Assembly: GCF_011038795.1 (NCBI RefSeq)
Contig: NZ_JAAKDU010000008.1
Coordinates: 29,723-93,722, forward strand
Reading direction: 5' to 3'
DNA length: 64,000 nt
Origin: Streptococcus tangpeifui
GTDB taxonomy: Bacteria > Bacillota > Bacilli > Lactobacillales > Streptococcaceae
The number at the start of each line of letters is the position of its first letter. The stretch's first letter is position 1. Positions 17,152-27,764 of this stretch are shown piece by piece. The notes beneath the pieces are model-generated. The model saw only the letters and a program-made list of their open reading frames with translations. It was not told the DNA's origin and did no database searches. The translations under genes were made by a program, and so were the position numbers.

Positions 17152-17876
17152 TTGTATCTTCTCCTTACTTTTCCTCTTAGAGAGTTGATGTTTGTGTTTG
17201 TGCTAGTGTAATATCTGAGAGTTTTTAAGTACCTTTCTAAATTCCATAATTTATATCTTTTCCCAAATAAGGGATCTCCAAATAAAAAAGGAGTTGCGAA
17301 ATAAACCACACCTAGTGCAGCTACAAACATAGCAATTAAGACCAAAATGTAGATTTGTATCATTTTTTCATTTACTTTTGAATGAGTTATTACAGCTGTA
17401 AGAAAAGCAATACTAGGACTTAAGAGAACTATCACAACCAGTTTACCAATTGTCGAAAGTAACCAATTTCTCGTTTCTTTTCTTTGATTTTCAACTTGGA
17501 ATAATTCTGACAAGAGAAGATCAATATTTTCTCTTGTCATTTCAATATCTATTTTCTCTGGAATCCTTTTAGCACGTTTCATATGTGCTTCACTTGATGT
17601 ATATTCATTGTTTGTTTTTCTTAGATCTTTGGATTGGGAATACAACACAATAAAAGTTACGATTATCCCAATTATCCCAAATAATATAATATAGCCGTTA
17701 TAAGAAAATAAACCATATACAAAAGTAATATACCATATCAATATTATGGTAGCTATAACACAATATCTACGAAACTCTTTTGTGTAATCTATGTTGTTCT
17801 TTTCGGCTTCTGCTTTCCTGTCTTCCTTTTCCATATCAGAAATAATCTTCAATAGTCTCTCAACGACCTTGCTCAT
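17148..17876 (-). CDS. Unknown four-helix membrane protein coupled to mnmG
   Basis: A 242-residue protein starting [15 protein letters not shown]. The ATG at 17876 is preferred because GGAGGAAGGGAA precedes it; an in-frame ATG 23 codons further up lacks such a site. It has a charged N-terminus, two helices (about 45-68 and 73-92), a hydrophilic loop of about 55 residues, and two more helices (about 145-170 and 178-205). I do not recognise the family. The gene is visibly more AT-rich than mnmG and mnmA and interrupts the mnmA-isomerase-mnmG cluster, which suggests later acquisition. Its stop overlaps the mnmG start (ATGA). Confidence 0.75.
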   Translation of the reverse strand: MSKVVERLLKIISDMEKEDRKAEAEKNNIDYTKEFRRYCVIATIILIWYITFVYGLFSYNGYIILFGIIGIIVTFIVLYSQSKDLRKTNNEYTSSEAHMKRAKRIPEKIDIEMTRENIDLLLSELFQVENQRKETRNWLLSTIGKLVVIVLLSPSIAFLTAVITHSKVNEKMIQIYILVLIAMFVAALGVVYFATPFLFGDPLFGKRYKLWNLERYLKTLRYYTSTNTNINSLRGKVRRRYK

Positions 17877-18002
17877 TTCCCTTCCTCCATACAAAAATAG
17901 CCAAAACTCTCGAAAACTGTACGTCAAAAAACGCACAATTCTCATGAGCTTTGACCATCATGATTATTGTTGGGATTAGTTTATCAAAAAATGAAAATCA
18001 TT

Positions 18003-18635
18003 TCAATCTCGAAATGCTTGTAGATAGTCTAATAAGGTTTGATTTACTCCATTTTCTTGAAGAAATTGGTAAAAGTCCTGCCTTGCTAAAACCTTATGAA
18101 GGAGGACAGGATTGATCTGATCAATAATGTCCAAAAAAGATTTTTTCGTCAGGCTATTCAGCTGCAATAACAAATCAGCTTCTTCCCGCTTACGACTAGC
18201 ATCTTGAGGTGGATAACCTATTCCAAACTCTCCGTCAAACAGCTTATCTAAGGTATACTGCAAATTTAATTCGGCAGACCAGCCAAAGTTTAGTCCTAGT
18301 GATAAGGAGGCAACATTGCCATTATTGATTCTACCAAAAAGATAGGCGTCTTGAGGGGTTTGGATAAAACCAGCTCGCAAGCCTGGTAGGCTATTGCAAG
18401 CCATCATCATTCCTTGTCCAGACGAGCATCCTGAAACCACAAAATCTAAGCTCCCTGTTTCAATCAGCAGGCTAATCATGATAGCCACTTCAACATAGGA
18501 ATAATTGACGGTTTCGTTCGGAAAGATACCAAGATTAAAAACATCATGTTTTTGTTGAGTCGCTTTGATAACCGCTTGATAAAGCAAATCATTGACATCA
18601 ACTCGTGTACTAGCTTGAATAACTCCAACTTTCAT
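18003..18635 (-). CDS. RpiB/LacA/LacB-family sugar-phosphate isomerase
   Basis: A 210-residue protein of the RpiB/LacAB fold. GCSSGQGMMMACNSLPGLRAG corresponds to the RpiB active-site stretch CGTGxGxxxxANKxxGIRAA, with the Cys retained. The extended C-terminus (about 60 residues) is longer than in plain RpiB. It probably isomerises a pentose or hexose phosphate; the substrate cannot be told. It sits between mnmA and mnmG on the same strand, 28 nt after mnmA, a neighbour order I recall from mutans-type streptococci. Confidence 0.75.
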   Translation of the reverse strand: MKVGVIQASTRVDVNDLLYQAVIKATQQKHDVFNLGIFPNETVNYSYVEVAIMISLLIETGSLDFVVSGCSSGQGMMMACNSLPGLRAGFIQTPQDAYLFGRINNGNVASLSLGLNFGWSAELNLQYTLDKLFDGEFGIGYPPQDASRKREEADLLLQLNSLTKKSFLDIIDQINPVLLHKVLARQDFYQFLQENGVNQTLLDYLQAFRD

Positions 18636-18663
18636 TTCTTAAATACCTTTACAACAGTGTCAA

Positions 18664-19845
<1,182 letters not shown>

Positions 19846-19956
19846 TTAGCCCCTGCTCAATTGGAAATAGTGACCTAAATTTAGCCACTATTTCTTGGTT
19901 AACATAGACTTGAAGGGTCTAGTTATTCAACAATCGATTTGAAGGTCGACAGTGAA

Positions 19957-19987
19957 AAACGGCGTTAGCAAGGCTAACACCGTAAAA
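19957..19987 (-). terminator. Terminator of the GT-C-like membrane gene
   Basis: ACGGCGTTAGC (19959-19969) and GCTAACACCGT (19973-19983) form an 11-bp stem with one mismatch. On the minus strand it is followed by TTTTTC. Confidence 0.75.
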
Positions 19988-20001
19988 GATTATAACATGA
20001 T

Positions 20002-21714
20002 TTAATCAGAAAGCAAAACTTGGAAACTACGCCTGCGAGTTTTGTGGTAGAGCCAGAAAACAGCTAAGCCTAACCAGCTAAAAATAGTTAACCAAAGGAC
20101 CACCGTAAAGTAAGTGGGAACTGTAAAGTTAACTGTCAACTTATTGACACCCTTGTGGTCTGCTACCGTTGGAATTCCAAAGGCTGATAGACTATAATCT
20201 TTTGGGGTCAAGGCCTTGTTATTTAAAAGCAGGCTGGTCTTCTTATAAACTGTTACTGGCAACTCAGTCTGGCCACCATTGGAAGTCCATGTTATGGTCA
20301 AACTGCCATCATTATTGACAGTTTTTGTAAAGCCAGATTTGAAAATAACCTTTTCAGCATAGTAATCATAGGCATTGTAACCCTTAGTCGAACTGTAAAT
20401 TGGGAGGTAGTCAGGTGTTGATTTTCTAATTTTTCCAAGAAGGTCAGCCAGATCTTTATCAAAAACAGCCTGATATTCCTCTTCGTAAGTCCCTACTAAA
20501 TGAACATGCCTTGTAGGCTCTAAAACATGTTGCTCTGTCTCGGCTTTATGTGCTTTTTGATAAGCTCCGTCAATAGCCTGCAAACCTCCAGCAAAGGCCA
20601 AGACAACTAAGATCCAGCTGATCGGTTTACGCCACTTGACAAAGTGATTGAGAGTCATACCGCCAATCAAAAGCAATAAAATTGTAGCCGGAATAAAGAA
20701 GCGAAAAGGAAATTGGATTAACTGAGCAAACTTTACACCATGATTAACCAGCCAATTCCAAGGAATAATACTGGTCGAAAGGAGGATAAACAGGAGATAG
20801 ACTGAGTGCAAAATTCGTTTCCAGTTGGCCATACTGCACCAACGAAAAAGAACATAGCCTACTTGCCCGATAAGAAAAAGAACCAAAGAATAAGGAGCTG
20901 TAATCCAATAAGTCGAACCTGTATTAATAGCATTGTTATTCATTAAATCATTGATGAAAGGATCTAATAACTGATTATCCTTTTTTAAAAACAGTAAGGC
21001 AACCCAAACGTTAGCTGTTAAAAGAAGAGTTAATCCCGTTGATATAAGACCCTGTATCATAATTTTCATTTTTTTCTTGCTTTGAAAAAAACCATAAACA
21101 AAGAAGGGAATATACATGATTACTAAAAAGAGTGTGCTCAGCAGATGAATTTGAAAAATCAGACTGATGGCAAAAGCTAGCTGTAGGGGGTGAACTTCTT
21201 TATAAAAGGTAAATCTGATAGCAGGGATGAAACAAAAAGGCATGACGGCTGCTCCCCAGCTGCTGAAACCTTGTCTAATAGTCCAGTATTGGATTGAGAA
21301 GGTCGTCACATAAAGTAGGGCAATAGGAAGAGAGATTTCTTCTTTAATCTTGGCTGCCTTAAGCAGGGCGTACATAGACAGGCCGGCAATAAGTCCCAGT
21401 ATAAAACGGGACACGAGCTGGTAGCCAAACCAAGTGCGACCGATAAGGACTAGCAAGCCTTGAAAATAAGCAAAAAAAGGGCCGTAGACTGCATTAACAA
21501 TCCGACCAGATTGTTGAAAGCCATAAATCGAAATGAAGTAAGAAAAATTCCAATGCTTAATCTGCATAGCAGCTTCATAGAAGCGATTGTAATGAAAAAT
21601 GGAATCTGATCCAAAAATAATCCCTTTAGTCACCCACTGGGGAAGCAATAAAAGAAAAGAAAATAAGGCAAGCAAAAGAAAGGGCCTTATTTTTAACCAA
21701 TAGTCTCTTTTCAT
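20002..21714 (-). CDS. Polytopic membrane protein, GT-C glycosyltransferase-like
   Basis: A 570-residue protein with about 11 transmembrane helices and a C-terminal extracellular domain of about 150 residues closed by a last helix. The first loop, FGSDSIFHYNRFYEA, carries an acidic residue at the place typical of GT-C glycosyltransferases using lipid-linked sugars; the next loop has NAVYGPFFAY. Streptococcal homologues are annotated as membrane proteins with a 6-pyruvoyl-tetrahydropterin-synthase-related domain, which says little about function. The gene is monocistronic. A role in glycosylating a cell-wall polymer is inference. Confidence 0.65.
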   Translation of the reverse strand: MKRDYWLKIRPFLLLALFSFLLLLPQWVTKGIIFGSDSIFHYNRFYEAAMQIKHWNFSYFISIYGFQQSGRIVNAVYGPFFAYFQGLLVLIGRTWFGYQLVSRFILGLIAGLSMYALLKAAKIKEEISLPIALLYVTTFSIQYWTIRQGFSSWGAAVMPFCFIPAIRFTFYKEVHPLQLAFAISLIFQIHLLSTLFLVIMYIPFFVYGFFQSKKKMKIMIQGLISTGLTLLLTANVWVALLFLKKDNQLLDPFINDLMNNNAINTGSTYWITAPYSLVLFLIGQVGYVLFRWCSMANWKRILHSVYLLFILLSTSIIPWNWLVNHGVKFAQLIQFPFRFFIPATILLLLIGGMTLNHFVKWRKPISWILVVLAFAGGLQAIDGAYQKAHKAETEQHVLEPTRHVHLVGTYEEEYQAVFDKDLADLLGKIRKSTPDYLPIYSSTKGYNAYDYYAEKVIFKSGFTKTVNNDGSLTITWTSNGGQTELPVTVYKKTSLLLNNKALTPKDYSLSAFGIPTVADHKGVNKLTVNFTVPTYFTVVLWLTIFSWLGLAVFWLYHKTRRRSFQVLLSD

Positions 21715-21839
21715 ATCATAAAATCCTCGTAACTTTTTTCATAAACCTAGCTCAAGTATAGCACAAAAAAGTGAATTGCCTGAATTTAGGATTGAAAACT
21801 TTCAAGAAACCAAAGCAGCTTATCAACTTATTTTAATAA

Positions 21840-21876
21840 AAAAAAGCCAGTCTCATGATAGAGATTGGCTTTGAGG
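21840..21876 (-). terminator. Terminator of the small transglycosylase-like gene
   Basis: AAAGCCAGTCTC (21843-21854) and GAGATTGGCTTT (21861-21872) form a 12-bp stem with one G:T pair. On the minus strand it is followed by TTTTT. Confidence 0.8.
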
Positions 21877-21890
21877 TGAAGATTTATATA

Positions 21891-22511
21891 TTACATACCC
21901 CAGGCAGACATGCCTTGAGCATTGTAAGCATTTATTGCAGCGTTAACTTGGTCTTGGACAGTGGCTGTTGAACCCCAACCTGGCATGGTTTGGAAAAGAC
22001 CTGAGGCACCTGAACCATTAGCAACGTTTGGATTCCCATTAGATTCCCGAGCAATGATGTATTCCCAAGTTGCTTGACTCACTCCAGTCGCTGCAGCCAT
22101 TTGAGCTGCGGCATCTGAGCCAACCGCACCTGCCGTATTACCATTACCGAGAGAATAATTGCTAGGGCTGGCCGTGCTAGCTGCTTGGGTAGCTGTTGCT
22201 GGAGCTACATTTGCCTTACTAGCTACCACTTCTGGCTGAACTTGCTCGGACGTTGAATCCATTCCTTCCGACTGAGGGGTTGAGGCTTCTGTTGGAGCTG
22301 TTGCTGTTGAAGCCACTGTTTCAGTAGCTTGAACTGCTGCTCCCTCATTTTTACTGTCTGATGTCGACGATAATTCTTCTGCAAATGATGATTCTGACAC
22401 TGAGATTTTGGTGTGCTCTGAAATAAATCCAAAGACTAAAGCTGCTACAGTTGTCAAAATTGTAATGATAAATAATTTATCAGAAGTTTTTTCAACTCTT
22501 CTCTTAGGCAT
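21891..22511 (-). CDS. Membrane-anchored transglycosylase-like (SLT/Apf-type) protein
   Basis: A 206-residue protein with one N-terminal helix (about 13-30, a signal anchor), a Ser/Thr/Ala/Glu-rich linker and a C-terminal lytic-transglycosylase-like domain of about 70 residues. The likely catalytic Glu is in [13 protein letters not shown], followed by [13 protein letters not shown]. The protein ends WGM at the cell-wall side. It probably cuts or remodels peptidoglycan. The start has AAGGAG. It is followed by its own terminator and shares an upstream motif with the neighbouring LysM gene. Confidence 0.8.
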   Translation of the reverse strand: MPKRRVEKTSDKLFIITILTTVAALVFGFISEHTKISVSESSFAEELSSTSDSKNEGAAVQATETVASTATAPTEASTPQSEGMDSTSEQVQPEVVASKANVAPATATQAASTASPSNYSLGNGNTAGAVGSDAAAQMAAATGVSQATWEYIIARESNGNPNVANGSGASGLFQTMPGWGSTATVQDQVNAAINAYNAQGMSAWGM

Positions 22512-22581
22512 GCCGTACTCCTTTTCAATTAACTTACTCCAATATTCTAACTTAGTATTATTACTAACTAATTGTTTTACT

Positions 22582-22596
22582 ATTAAAAATATTACA
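22582..22596. promoter_or_regulatory. Shared upstream motif TGTAATATTTTTAAT, copy 1
   Basis: On the minus strand TGTAATATTTTTAAT lies about 70 nt upstream of the small transglycosylase-like gene. The identical 15-mer recurs upstream of the LysM gene (23782-23796). The TGTAAT half-site fits WalR/VicR boxes (TGTWAH-N5-TGTWAH) on one side only. Confidence 0.4.
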
Positions 22597-22618
22597 ATTT
22601 ATTTTAATTTAAGTGAAA

Positions 22619-22646
22619 AAGCCCGAAAATTCAACATTTCGAGCTT
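22619..22646 (-). terminator. Terminator of the LysM gene
   Basis: AAGCCCGAAA and TTTCGAGCTT form a 10-bp stem with one mismatch just past the stop codon. A T-run follows on the minus strand. Confidence 0.7.
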
Positions 22647-22673
22647 CATCTTATCGTTAATCAATGCTTTTAC

Positions 22674-23705
22674 TTAGTACCAGCCGTTAGCATTCCAGTA
22701 ATCAAGGGCTGCTGACCATGAACCATAGCGGCCATTGACATAATCATCTGCCGTCTTTTCTTGGTTTTCTTCGGAAAGGTCATTGTTCAAATAGTCCCTG
22801 GTCAATTGGTAGCGGCCGTAATAAGAACCATTCTCTGCTGTATAGCTACCACCAGATTCACGTTGAGCGATCTCTTCCTTAGCTGCTGCATCTGCTGCAC
22901 TGAGGTTTGAAGAATATCCCGTTGGAGCAGGAGCAGATTCTGGAGCTGGGGCTGTTTCAGGAGCTTCACTTGCAGGAGCGGTATCTTCTTGAGGAGCCTC
23001 ACTACTTGCTGTCTCTTCTGAAACAACGGCATTAGCATCTTGTGGCGCCTGAGCTTCTTCAGAACTTGCTGTTTGGCCAGTTTCTTCAGAAGTTGGGGCT
23101 TCACTTGTTGTATCAGTTGTTGCCGTTGCTTGATCAGTAGGAGCTTGGTCCTGTGCGGGAGCTTCGCTGCTTGTAGCAGGAGCTTGTGTTGCTGTATCCT
23201 CTTGAACAGGAGCTTCTTCCTCTGCTTGAGGCGCTTCACTCGCTGCAACAGAAACAGCCTCTTCTTGAACAGGAACTTCGCTAGTCGCTGCGGTATCTTG
23301 ACTATAGTCAGTCACCACTGCCTCACTTGTTGCAGAAGTATCAAAGTCTTCTTGAGGTTGGGCTGGAACTTCTTCAGCACTTGCTACTGCTTGGTCAACA
23401 GTATTGACATCATCTTGAACAGCTTGGGCAGCACCAAGATTTGATACTGAACCCCCAATTTCAATAGTTTGACCAGCAAAAATAAAATCTGGATTAGAAA
23501 TATTGTTGGTTTGTGCTAAATTATCAACAGTTGTGTTGTGACTTTCAGCAATTTCTGAGAGGGTATCTCCTGCTTGAACAGTATAAGTCTCAGCGTGAAC
23601 GACATGCGCAACTGTTGTTGCACCGAAAGCTGCCGCTGCTGACAAACCTGCTAAAGCCAACTTTTTAGAATAACGTATATCTTTTAAAACTGATTTTTTA
23701 GACAT
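22674..23705 (-). CDS. LysM and transglycosylase-like secreted protein
   Basis: A 343-residue exoprotein. It has a signal peptide (about 1-38, cut after VVHAE), one LysM peptidoglycan-binding domain (about 39-83, YTVQAGDTLSEIAESHNTTVDNL), a linker of about 180 residues made of Glu/Ala/Pro/Ser repeats such as SSEAPAQ, and a C-terminal catalytic-like domain of about 75 residues with EEIAQRESGG and GRYGSWSAALDYWNANGWY. The last part matches the aggregation-promoting-factor/transglycosylase type of streptococcal cell-wall proteins. Its C-terminal domain is related in layout to that of the adjacent gene, so the two may be ancient duplicates. Role: cell-wall turnover, probably at the septum (inferred). 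Confidence 0.85.
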   Translation of the reverse strand: MSKKSVLKDIRYSKKLALAGLSAAAAFGATTVAHVVHAETYTVQAGDTLSEIAESHNTTVDNLAQTNNISNPDFIFAGQTIEIGGSVSNLGAAQAVQDDVNTVDQAVASAEEVPAQPQEDFDTSATSEAVVTDYSQDTAATSEVPVQEEAVSVAASEAPQAEEEAPVQEDTATQAPATSSEAPAQDQAPTDQATATTDTTSEAPTSEETGQTASSEEAQAPQDANAVVSEETASSEAPQEDTAPASEAPETAPAPESAPAPTGYSSNLSAADAAAKEEIAQRESGGSYTAENGSYYGRYQLTRDYLNNDLSEENQEKTADDYVNGRYGSWSAALDYWNANGWY

Positions 23706-23779
23706 ATAGAAATATGTTCCCTTTCTGAGATGGTATGTTATATATCATACACTTTTATTATTACTCTCCCTTTAGTCTT

Positions 23780-23810
23780 AGATTAAAAATATTACAGATA
23801 TTTTTAATCT
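23780..23810. promoter_or_regulatory. Perfect dyad containing shared motif, copy 2
   Basis: AGATTAAAAATA (23780-23791) and TATTTTTAATCT (23799-23810) form a perfect 12-bp inverted repeat with a 7-nt centre. It contains the 15-mer also found upstream of the neighbouring cell-wall gene. It is 75 nt upstream of the LysM start, so an operator is more likely than a terminator, though it could also end the ecf operon's antisense side. Confidence 0.45.
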
Positions 23811-23842
23811 CTATAAAGAAAAAACGTCTAAGACTAGACGCT

Positions 23843-24640
23843 TTAGGGGGCTTTAAGAAAGAAGAGGGCTAGACCCAAAATTAATAAGGAAAGCAGAGCA
23901 AAACTATCTGCAAGTGCCCAATTTAGTCGGCGATACTTGGTCCGCCCATCACCCCCTCGATAGCCACGCGCCTCCATGGCAATGGCTAAGGCATCCGCCC
24001 GCTTAAAGCTAGAGGCGAATAACGGAATTAGGAGGGGGACAATGGATTTAACTTTTTGGATAAGATTTCCTTGGCCAAAATCAACGCCTCGGGCTCGCTG
24101 AGCCTTCATAATTCGAGTCGTATCATCCATTAAAGTTGGGACAAAACGCAGACTCAGAGACAGCATCAGACCGATTTCGTGAACCGGAACCTTGAGCGGT
24201 TTAAGGGGCTTGAGCAAGGATTCAACAGCATCAGCTAGACTCAAGGGCGTCGTCGTCAGAGTCAACAGAGTTGAAAAACAGATAATTAGGACAAAACGCA
24301 TAAAAATCAAAGCTGCCTGACCAAGACCATAGTCCGTTATTGTTAAAAACCAAAATTGCCAGAGCAAACTGCCTTTGTGGTTAAAAAATATTTGAAAGGC
24401 TGTCGTAAAGAGGATAATCGCGAACATGGACTTGAGACCGTTGAGAAAGAAGGATAGTTTCACTTGAGACAGTAAAATTAAAAAGAGAGTGAAACCAGCC
24501 AGCAGAAGGTTGGTAACAAGGTTATTGGCCCAAAAAACGATTACAATAAAGAGAAACATGGCTATTAGTTTACTGCGGGGGTCTAGGCGATGAATGAGAG
24601 AAGACCCTGGTACATAGCGCCCTAAGATTAATTTATCCAT
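23843..24640 (-). CDS. ecfT: Energy-coupling factor transmembrane protein EcfT
   Basis: The T component of the ECF vitamin/micronutrient transporter, 265 residues from the ATG at 24640 ([14 protein letters not shown]). I prefer this start to the in-frame ATG eight codons up because GGAGG lies just before it. Five to six helices surround two cytoplasmic motifs, QRARGVD (about 170) and MEARGYRG (about 228), that dock onto the ATPases. Its start overlaps the ecfA2 stop by 8 nt (ATGGATAA). S components for individual substrates must be encoded elsewhere. Confidence 0.95.
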   Translation of the reverse strand: MDKLILGRYVPGSSLIHRLDPRSKLIAMFLFIVIVFWANNLVTNLLLAGFTLFLILLSQVKLSFFLNGLKSMFAIILFTTAFQIFFNHKGSLLWQFWFLTITDYGLGQAALIFMRFVLIICFSTLLTLTTTPLSLADAVESLLKPLKPLKVPVHEIGLMLSLSLRFVPTLMDDTTRIMKAQRARGVDFGQGNLIQKVKSIVPLLIPLFASSFKRADALAIAMEARGYRGGDGRTKYRRLNWALADSFALLSLLILGLALFFLKAP

Positions 24641-25472
24641 GCAGATCCTCCACAAATTCATCAATAGTAATAGGCAGGCGGTCCATCGTTAGACCATGTT
24701 CCCGTAAGTTTTGAGCAAACTTGGTAATTTTTGGCACACCTAGTTGTTTGCTTTCCAAAAACTCAACCTTTTGGAAGACATCTCTTGGTTGACCGGAAGC
24801 TACCAGATGCCCTTTTTCTAAAACATAAACCTGATCAGCATAGTTGGCCACATCATCCATAAGATGGGTGACCAAGACAATCGTTTGACCCTGCTGGTGG
24901 AGTTGGGCGAAAAGCTCCATCAGTTCTCGCCGTCCTTTGGGATCAAGTCCAGCTGTTGGTTCATCTAAGACTAAGATTTTTGGCTCCATAGCCAAAATAC
25001 CAGCGATGGCAACCCGTCGCATTTGTCCACCAGATAAATCAAAGGGATTTTTTTCAAAAAGGTCTGGTGTTAATCCAACTAAGGCTAGTTTTTCTCGAGC
25101 AATTTTTTCTGCCTTGTCCCTAGGAACACCGAAGTTTTGCGGACCGAAAGCTACATCTCTAAGGACGGTTTCTTCAAAAAGTTGACTTTCTGGGAATTGA
25201 AAAACCATACCGACCTTTTGGCGAACTGACTTGATTTCTTTATTTTTAGAATCTGGATTAATCACTAAATCATCAACTGTCACAGTTCCTTGGGTGGGTA
25301 GGTTGAGACCATTTAGCAGCTGCATGATGGTTGACTTGCCACTTCCAGTATGGCCGATAAAGGCCGTGTAAGAGCCATCCAGAATTTCTAAACTAATATC
25401 AAAAAGGGCACGCCCTTCAAATGGCGTTCCCGCTTGATAGGTAAAACTTACTTGTTTGAGACTAATGCCCAT
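24633..25472 (-). CDS. ecfA2: ECF transporter ATPase EcfA2
   Basis: A 279-residue ABC ATPase. Walker A is GHTGSGKS (about 40-47), the signature is LSGGQMRRV (about 147-155) and Walker B is [12 protein letters not shown]. The second ATPase of an ECF pair usually has the MRRV signature seen here. It overlaps ecfA1 by 25 nt and ecfT by 8 nt, so the three genes are co-translated. It powers uptake by EcfT with exchangeable S components. Confidence 0.95.
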   Translation of the reverse strand: MGISLKQVSFTYQAGTPFEGRALFDISLEILDGSYTAFIGHTGSGKSTIMQLLNGLNLPTQGTVTVDDLVINPDSKNKEIKSVRQKVGMVFQFPESQLFEETVLRDVAFGPQNFGVPRDKAEKIAREKLALVGLTPDLFEKNPFDLSGGQMRRVAIAGILAMEPKILVLDEPTAGLDPKGRRELMELFAQLHQQGQTIVLVTHLMDDVANYADQVYVLEKGHLVASGQPRDVFQKVEFLESKQLGVPKITKFAQNLREHGLTMDRLPITIDEFVEDLHG

Positions 25473-26278
25473 AGTTCATCTCCTAGTTCAGTTTCATCCA
25501 AATAGGGCTTGCTGAGAGCAATCTGATTATCTTTCAAGGCCCTAATAAGCTGCGAGGTGAAGGGAATATCCAAACCTAGGTCCCACAGATCATCCCCTCG
25601 ACCTAGTAATTGTTCTGGTATTGAACTGGATTCTACTTGACCATCCTTCATGACCAAAACTCGATCGCTCATGGCAACCTCATCCAAATCGTGGGTAATG
25701 GAAATAACCGTCATAGCATACTGGTTTCGAACTGTCTGAATCGTTGCCATCAGTTCCAAACGTCCTTCGGGGTCCAGCATGCTGGTAGCTTCATCCAGAA
25801 TCAGAATGGCTGGTCGCATAGCAACGATACCGGCGATGGCAACTCTTTGTTTCTGACCACCTGAAAGACGAGCTGGTTCTCGCTCAGCAAAGTCAGACAT
25901 GCCGACCAAATCCAGAGCCTCCCGAACACGAACTTTCATCTCTTCGTAGGGCAGACCTTGATTTTCCAGACCAAAAGCTACATCATCAGCTACAGTCGCA
26001 CCGACAAATTGATTGTCTGGATTTTGGAAAACCATGCCAATTTGGCGACGCAGGTCCCAGACATTATTTTCGGTCAAAACCTGACCAGCAATCTTGATTT
26101 GGCCGGACTCTGCTTCTAACAGTCCATCAATCAGACGAACAACCGTTGATTTTCCTGAACCGTTGTGACCAACGATAGACAGCCATTCGCCTTGTTTCAC
26201 GTGAAACGTTACATCTTTGAGGACATAGTCCTCTTGATATTTAAAATTTAACTTATCAACTGAGATGATTTCTGTCAT
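25448..26278 (-). CDS. ecfA1: ECF transporter ATPase EcfA1
   Basis: A 276-residue ABC ATPase with Walker A GHNGSGKS (about 38-45), signature LSGGQKQRV (about 143-151) and Walker [15 protein letters not shown]. It pairs with EcfA2 in the ECF transporter. It lies 2 nt after the pgsA stop and overlaps ecfA2. The codons for FHVKQ, early in the gene, coincide with a parS site (26193-26208). Confidence 0.95.
   Translation of the reverse strand: MTEIISVDKLNFKYQEDYVLKDVTFHVKQGEWLSIVGHNGSGKSTVVRLIDGLLEAESGQIKIAGQVLTENNVWDLRRQIGMVFQNPDNQFVGATVADDVAFGLENQGLPYEEMKVRVREALDLVGMSDFAEREPARLSGGQKQRVAIAGIVAMRPAILILDEATSMLDPEGRLELMATIQTVRNQYAMTVISITHDLDEVAMSDRVLVMKDGQVESSSIPEQLLGRGDDLWDLGLDIPFTSQLIRALKDNQIALSKPYLDETELGDELWALVSNK
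26193..26208. other. parS site (ParB-binding centromere)
   Basis: TGTTTCACGTGAAACG matches the 16-bp parS consensus TGTTTCACGTGAAACA at 15 of 16 positions. It lies inside the ecfA1 coding region, about 17 kb from parB and 20 kb from oriC, the expected zone for parS. It is the only near-consensus site I noticed in the window. Confidence 0.85.
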
Positions 26279-26280
26279 AA

Positions 26281-26823
26281 TTATTTAAAAGTGTCTTTAA
26301 AGAGGTAACCTGCCCCCTTGAAATAATCATAGCCTGAATAGATGGTAAAGAAGAGAGCGATGTAGAGCAGGATGGTTCCTGGCCAGTAGAGGTGGCAGAG
26401 AAGAAAGATGATGGAGAACATTTGAGTAACTGTCTTGATTTTACCTGGCATAGCTGCGGCTAAAACAGTCCCACCATTTTCGACCAAGAGCAAGCGCAAA
26501 CCTGTAACGGCTAACTCTCGACAGATGATAATAGCTGCAACCCAAGCAGGAGCCATCTTTACTCCAACTAACATGATGAAAGCTGACATAACTAACATTT
26601 TATCAGCTAGAGGATCAGCAAATTTACCAAAATTGGTGACAACCTTCCATTTGCGAGCCAAATAACCATCTAAATAGTCTGTAAAGCTGGCAACTGCAAA
26701 GACGATTGCTGCAACAATATGCCACTTGATGTCATTTGAAATAGAGGTCAAAATCAAGAAGACGGGAATCATGAAGATACGGATAAGGGTTAAAAGATTG
26801 GGGATGTTTTCTTTTTTTGTCAT
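26281..26823 (-). CDS. pgsA: CDP-diacylglycerol-glycerol-3-phosphate 3-phosphatidyltransferase
   Basis: A 180-residue membrane enzyme making phosphatidylglycerol phosphate, the committed step to phosphatidylglycerol. The CDP-alcohol phosphotransferase motif D-G-x2-A-R-x8-G-x3-D-x3-D is present as DGYLAR then GKFADPLAD. About five helices. It is in an operon with the upstream RodZ-like gene (11 nt gap) and downstream ecfA1 (2 nt gap), the standard streptococcal order. Confidence 0.95.
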   Translation of the reverse strand: MTKKENIPNLLTLIRIFMIPVFLILTSISNDIKWHIVAAIVFAVASFTDYLDGYLARKWKVVTNFGKFADPLADKMLVMSAFIMLVGVKMAPAWVAAIIICRELAVTGLRLLLVENGGTVLAAAMPGKIKTVTQMFSIIFLLCHLYWPGTILLYIALFFTIYSGYDYFKGAGYLFKDTFK

Positions 26824-26834
26824 GGTAACTTCCT

Positions 26835-27704
26835 TTACTTGACGGTTAGGGTGATATAACTTGTACTATCTTTGGTTAAACCTGAAAGATCCAGATTTTC
26901 ACCATTGATTTTTACACTGACATTATCGATACTAGCTAGAGTAATAACAGATTTGTCAACACCTGATATTAGAGTTGCTGTTGCATTCTTAGTTGTGCTG
27001 TTCAGGATGAAGCCTTTTTTACTCATATCAGAATTAGTTACTGAGATAAGATTTTCCTGATCTGAATCCTGAGTGATTTCAATTGTAACCTGATCAGTTT
27101 TATCAGTTAATTTTACGGACATACTGGAACCTCTGACCTTAGCCGTCAGTTTATTGTCACTATCACTAGAAGATGGAGTGGTTTCCTGATTAGCTAGTTG
27201 ACTGGTTTCTCGATCAAGAGAGGAGCTTGGCTGGGCTTCTTGTCTAATCTCATCACTAACTTGAGCATAGATGGCAAATCCTATCAATCCAATAATCAAG
27301 ACAGTCAAAAGAGACATAAGAACCAAGGGCAGACGACGTTTTGGATTTTCTAGGTATTCAAAACGGTCCGAACGAGACCACTTGGTAAAAGGTTCAACTG
27401 TTTTAGGATTTGGACTTTCTTCATCTGTGACTTGATCTAGTTCCTCATGCTCACCCTCAATTTCAATTTGAAAATCTGGATTTTGGTAACCTTCCAACAA
27501 AAAATCGCTATCTAGACCAAGATAATCTCCATAAGCTTGGAGATAAGGCTTTAGCTTCTCCTCGACGAGAAATTGAAACTGATTGAGCTCCATCACAGTG
27601 ATATACTGCATAGGAATGTTCAAATCCATCGACACCTGCTCAACCTTTAAATCTTTGGCGAGACGAGTATCATGAAGATACTCACCAACGCTCGTTTTTT
27701 TCAT
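26835..27704 (-). CDS. rodZ: RodZ-like HTH membrane protein
   Basis: A 289-residue protein with an N-terminal helix-turn-helix of the RodZ type (about 5-75, VGEYLHDTRLAKDLKVEQVSMDLNIP), a basic linker (PKRRLP), one transmembrane helix (about 128-150) and an extracellular beta-rich C-terminus (DUF4115-like). RodZ connects the cytoskeleton or division machinery to cell-wall synthesis; in ovoid cocci it belongs to the elongation machinery. It heads the rodZ-pgsA-ecfA1-ecfA2-ecfT run. Confidence 0.85.
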   Translation of the reverse strand: MKKTSVGEYLHDTRLAKDLKVEQVSMDLNIPMQYITVMELNQFQFLVEEKLKPYLQAYGDYLGLDSDFLLEGYQNPDFQIEIEGEHEELDQVTDEESPNPKTVEPFTKWSRSDRFEYLENPKRRLPLVLMSLLTVLIIGLIGFAIYAQVSDEIRQEAQPSSSLDRETSQLANQETTPSSSDSDNKLTAKVRGSSMSVKLTDKTDQVTIEITQDSDQENLISVTNSDMSKKGFILNSTTKNATATLISGVDKSVITLASIDNVSVKINGENLDLSGLTKDSTSYITLTVK

Positions 27705-27764
27705 AGTAACACCTCGAGATAATAATTACCCTCTATTATAGCAGATTTCAGCTCAATTTTATAA

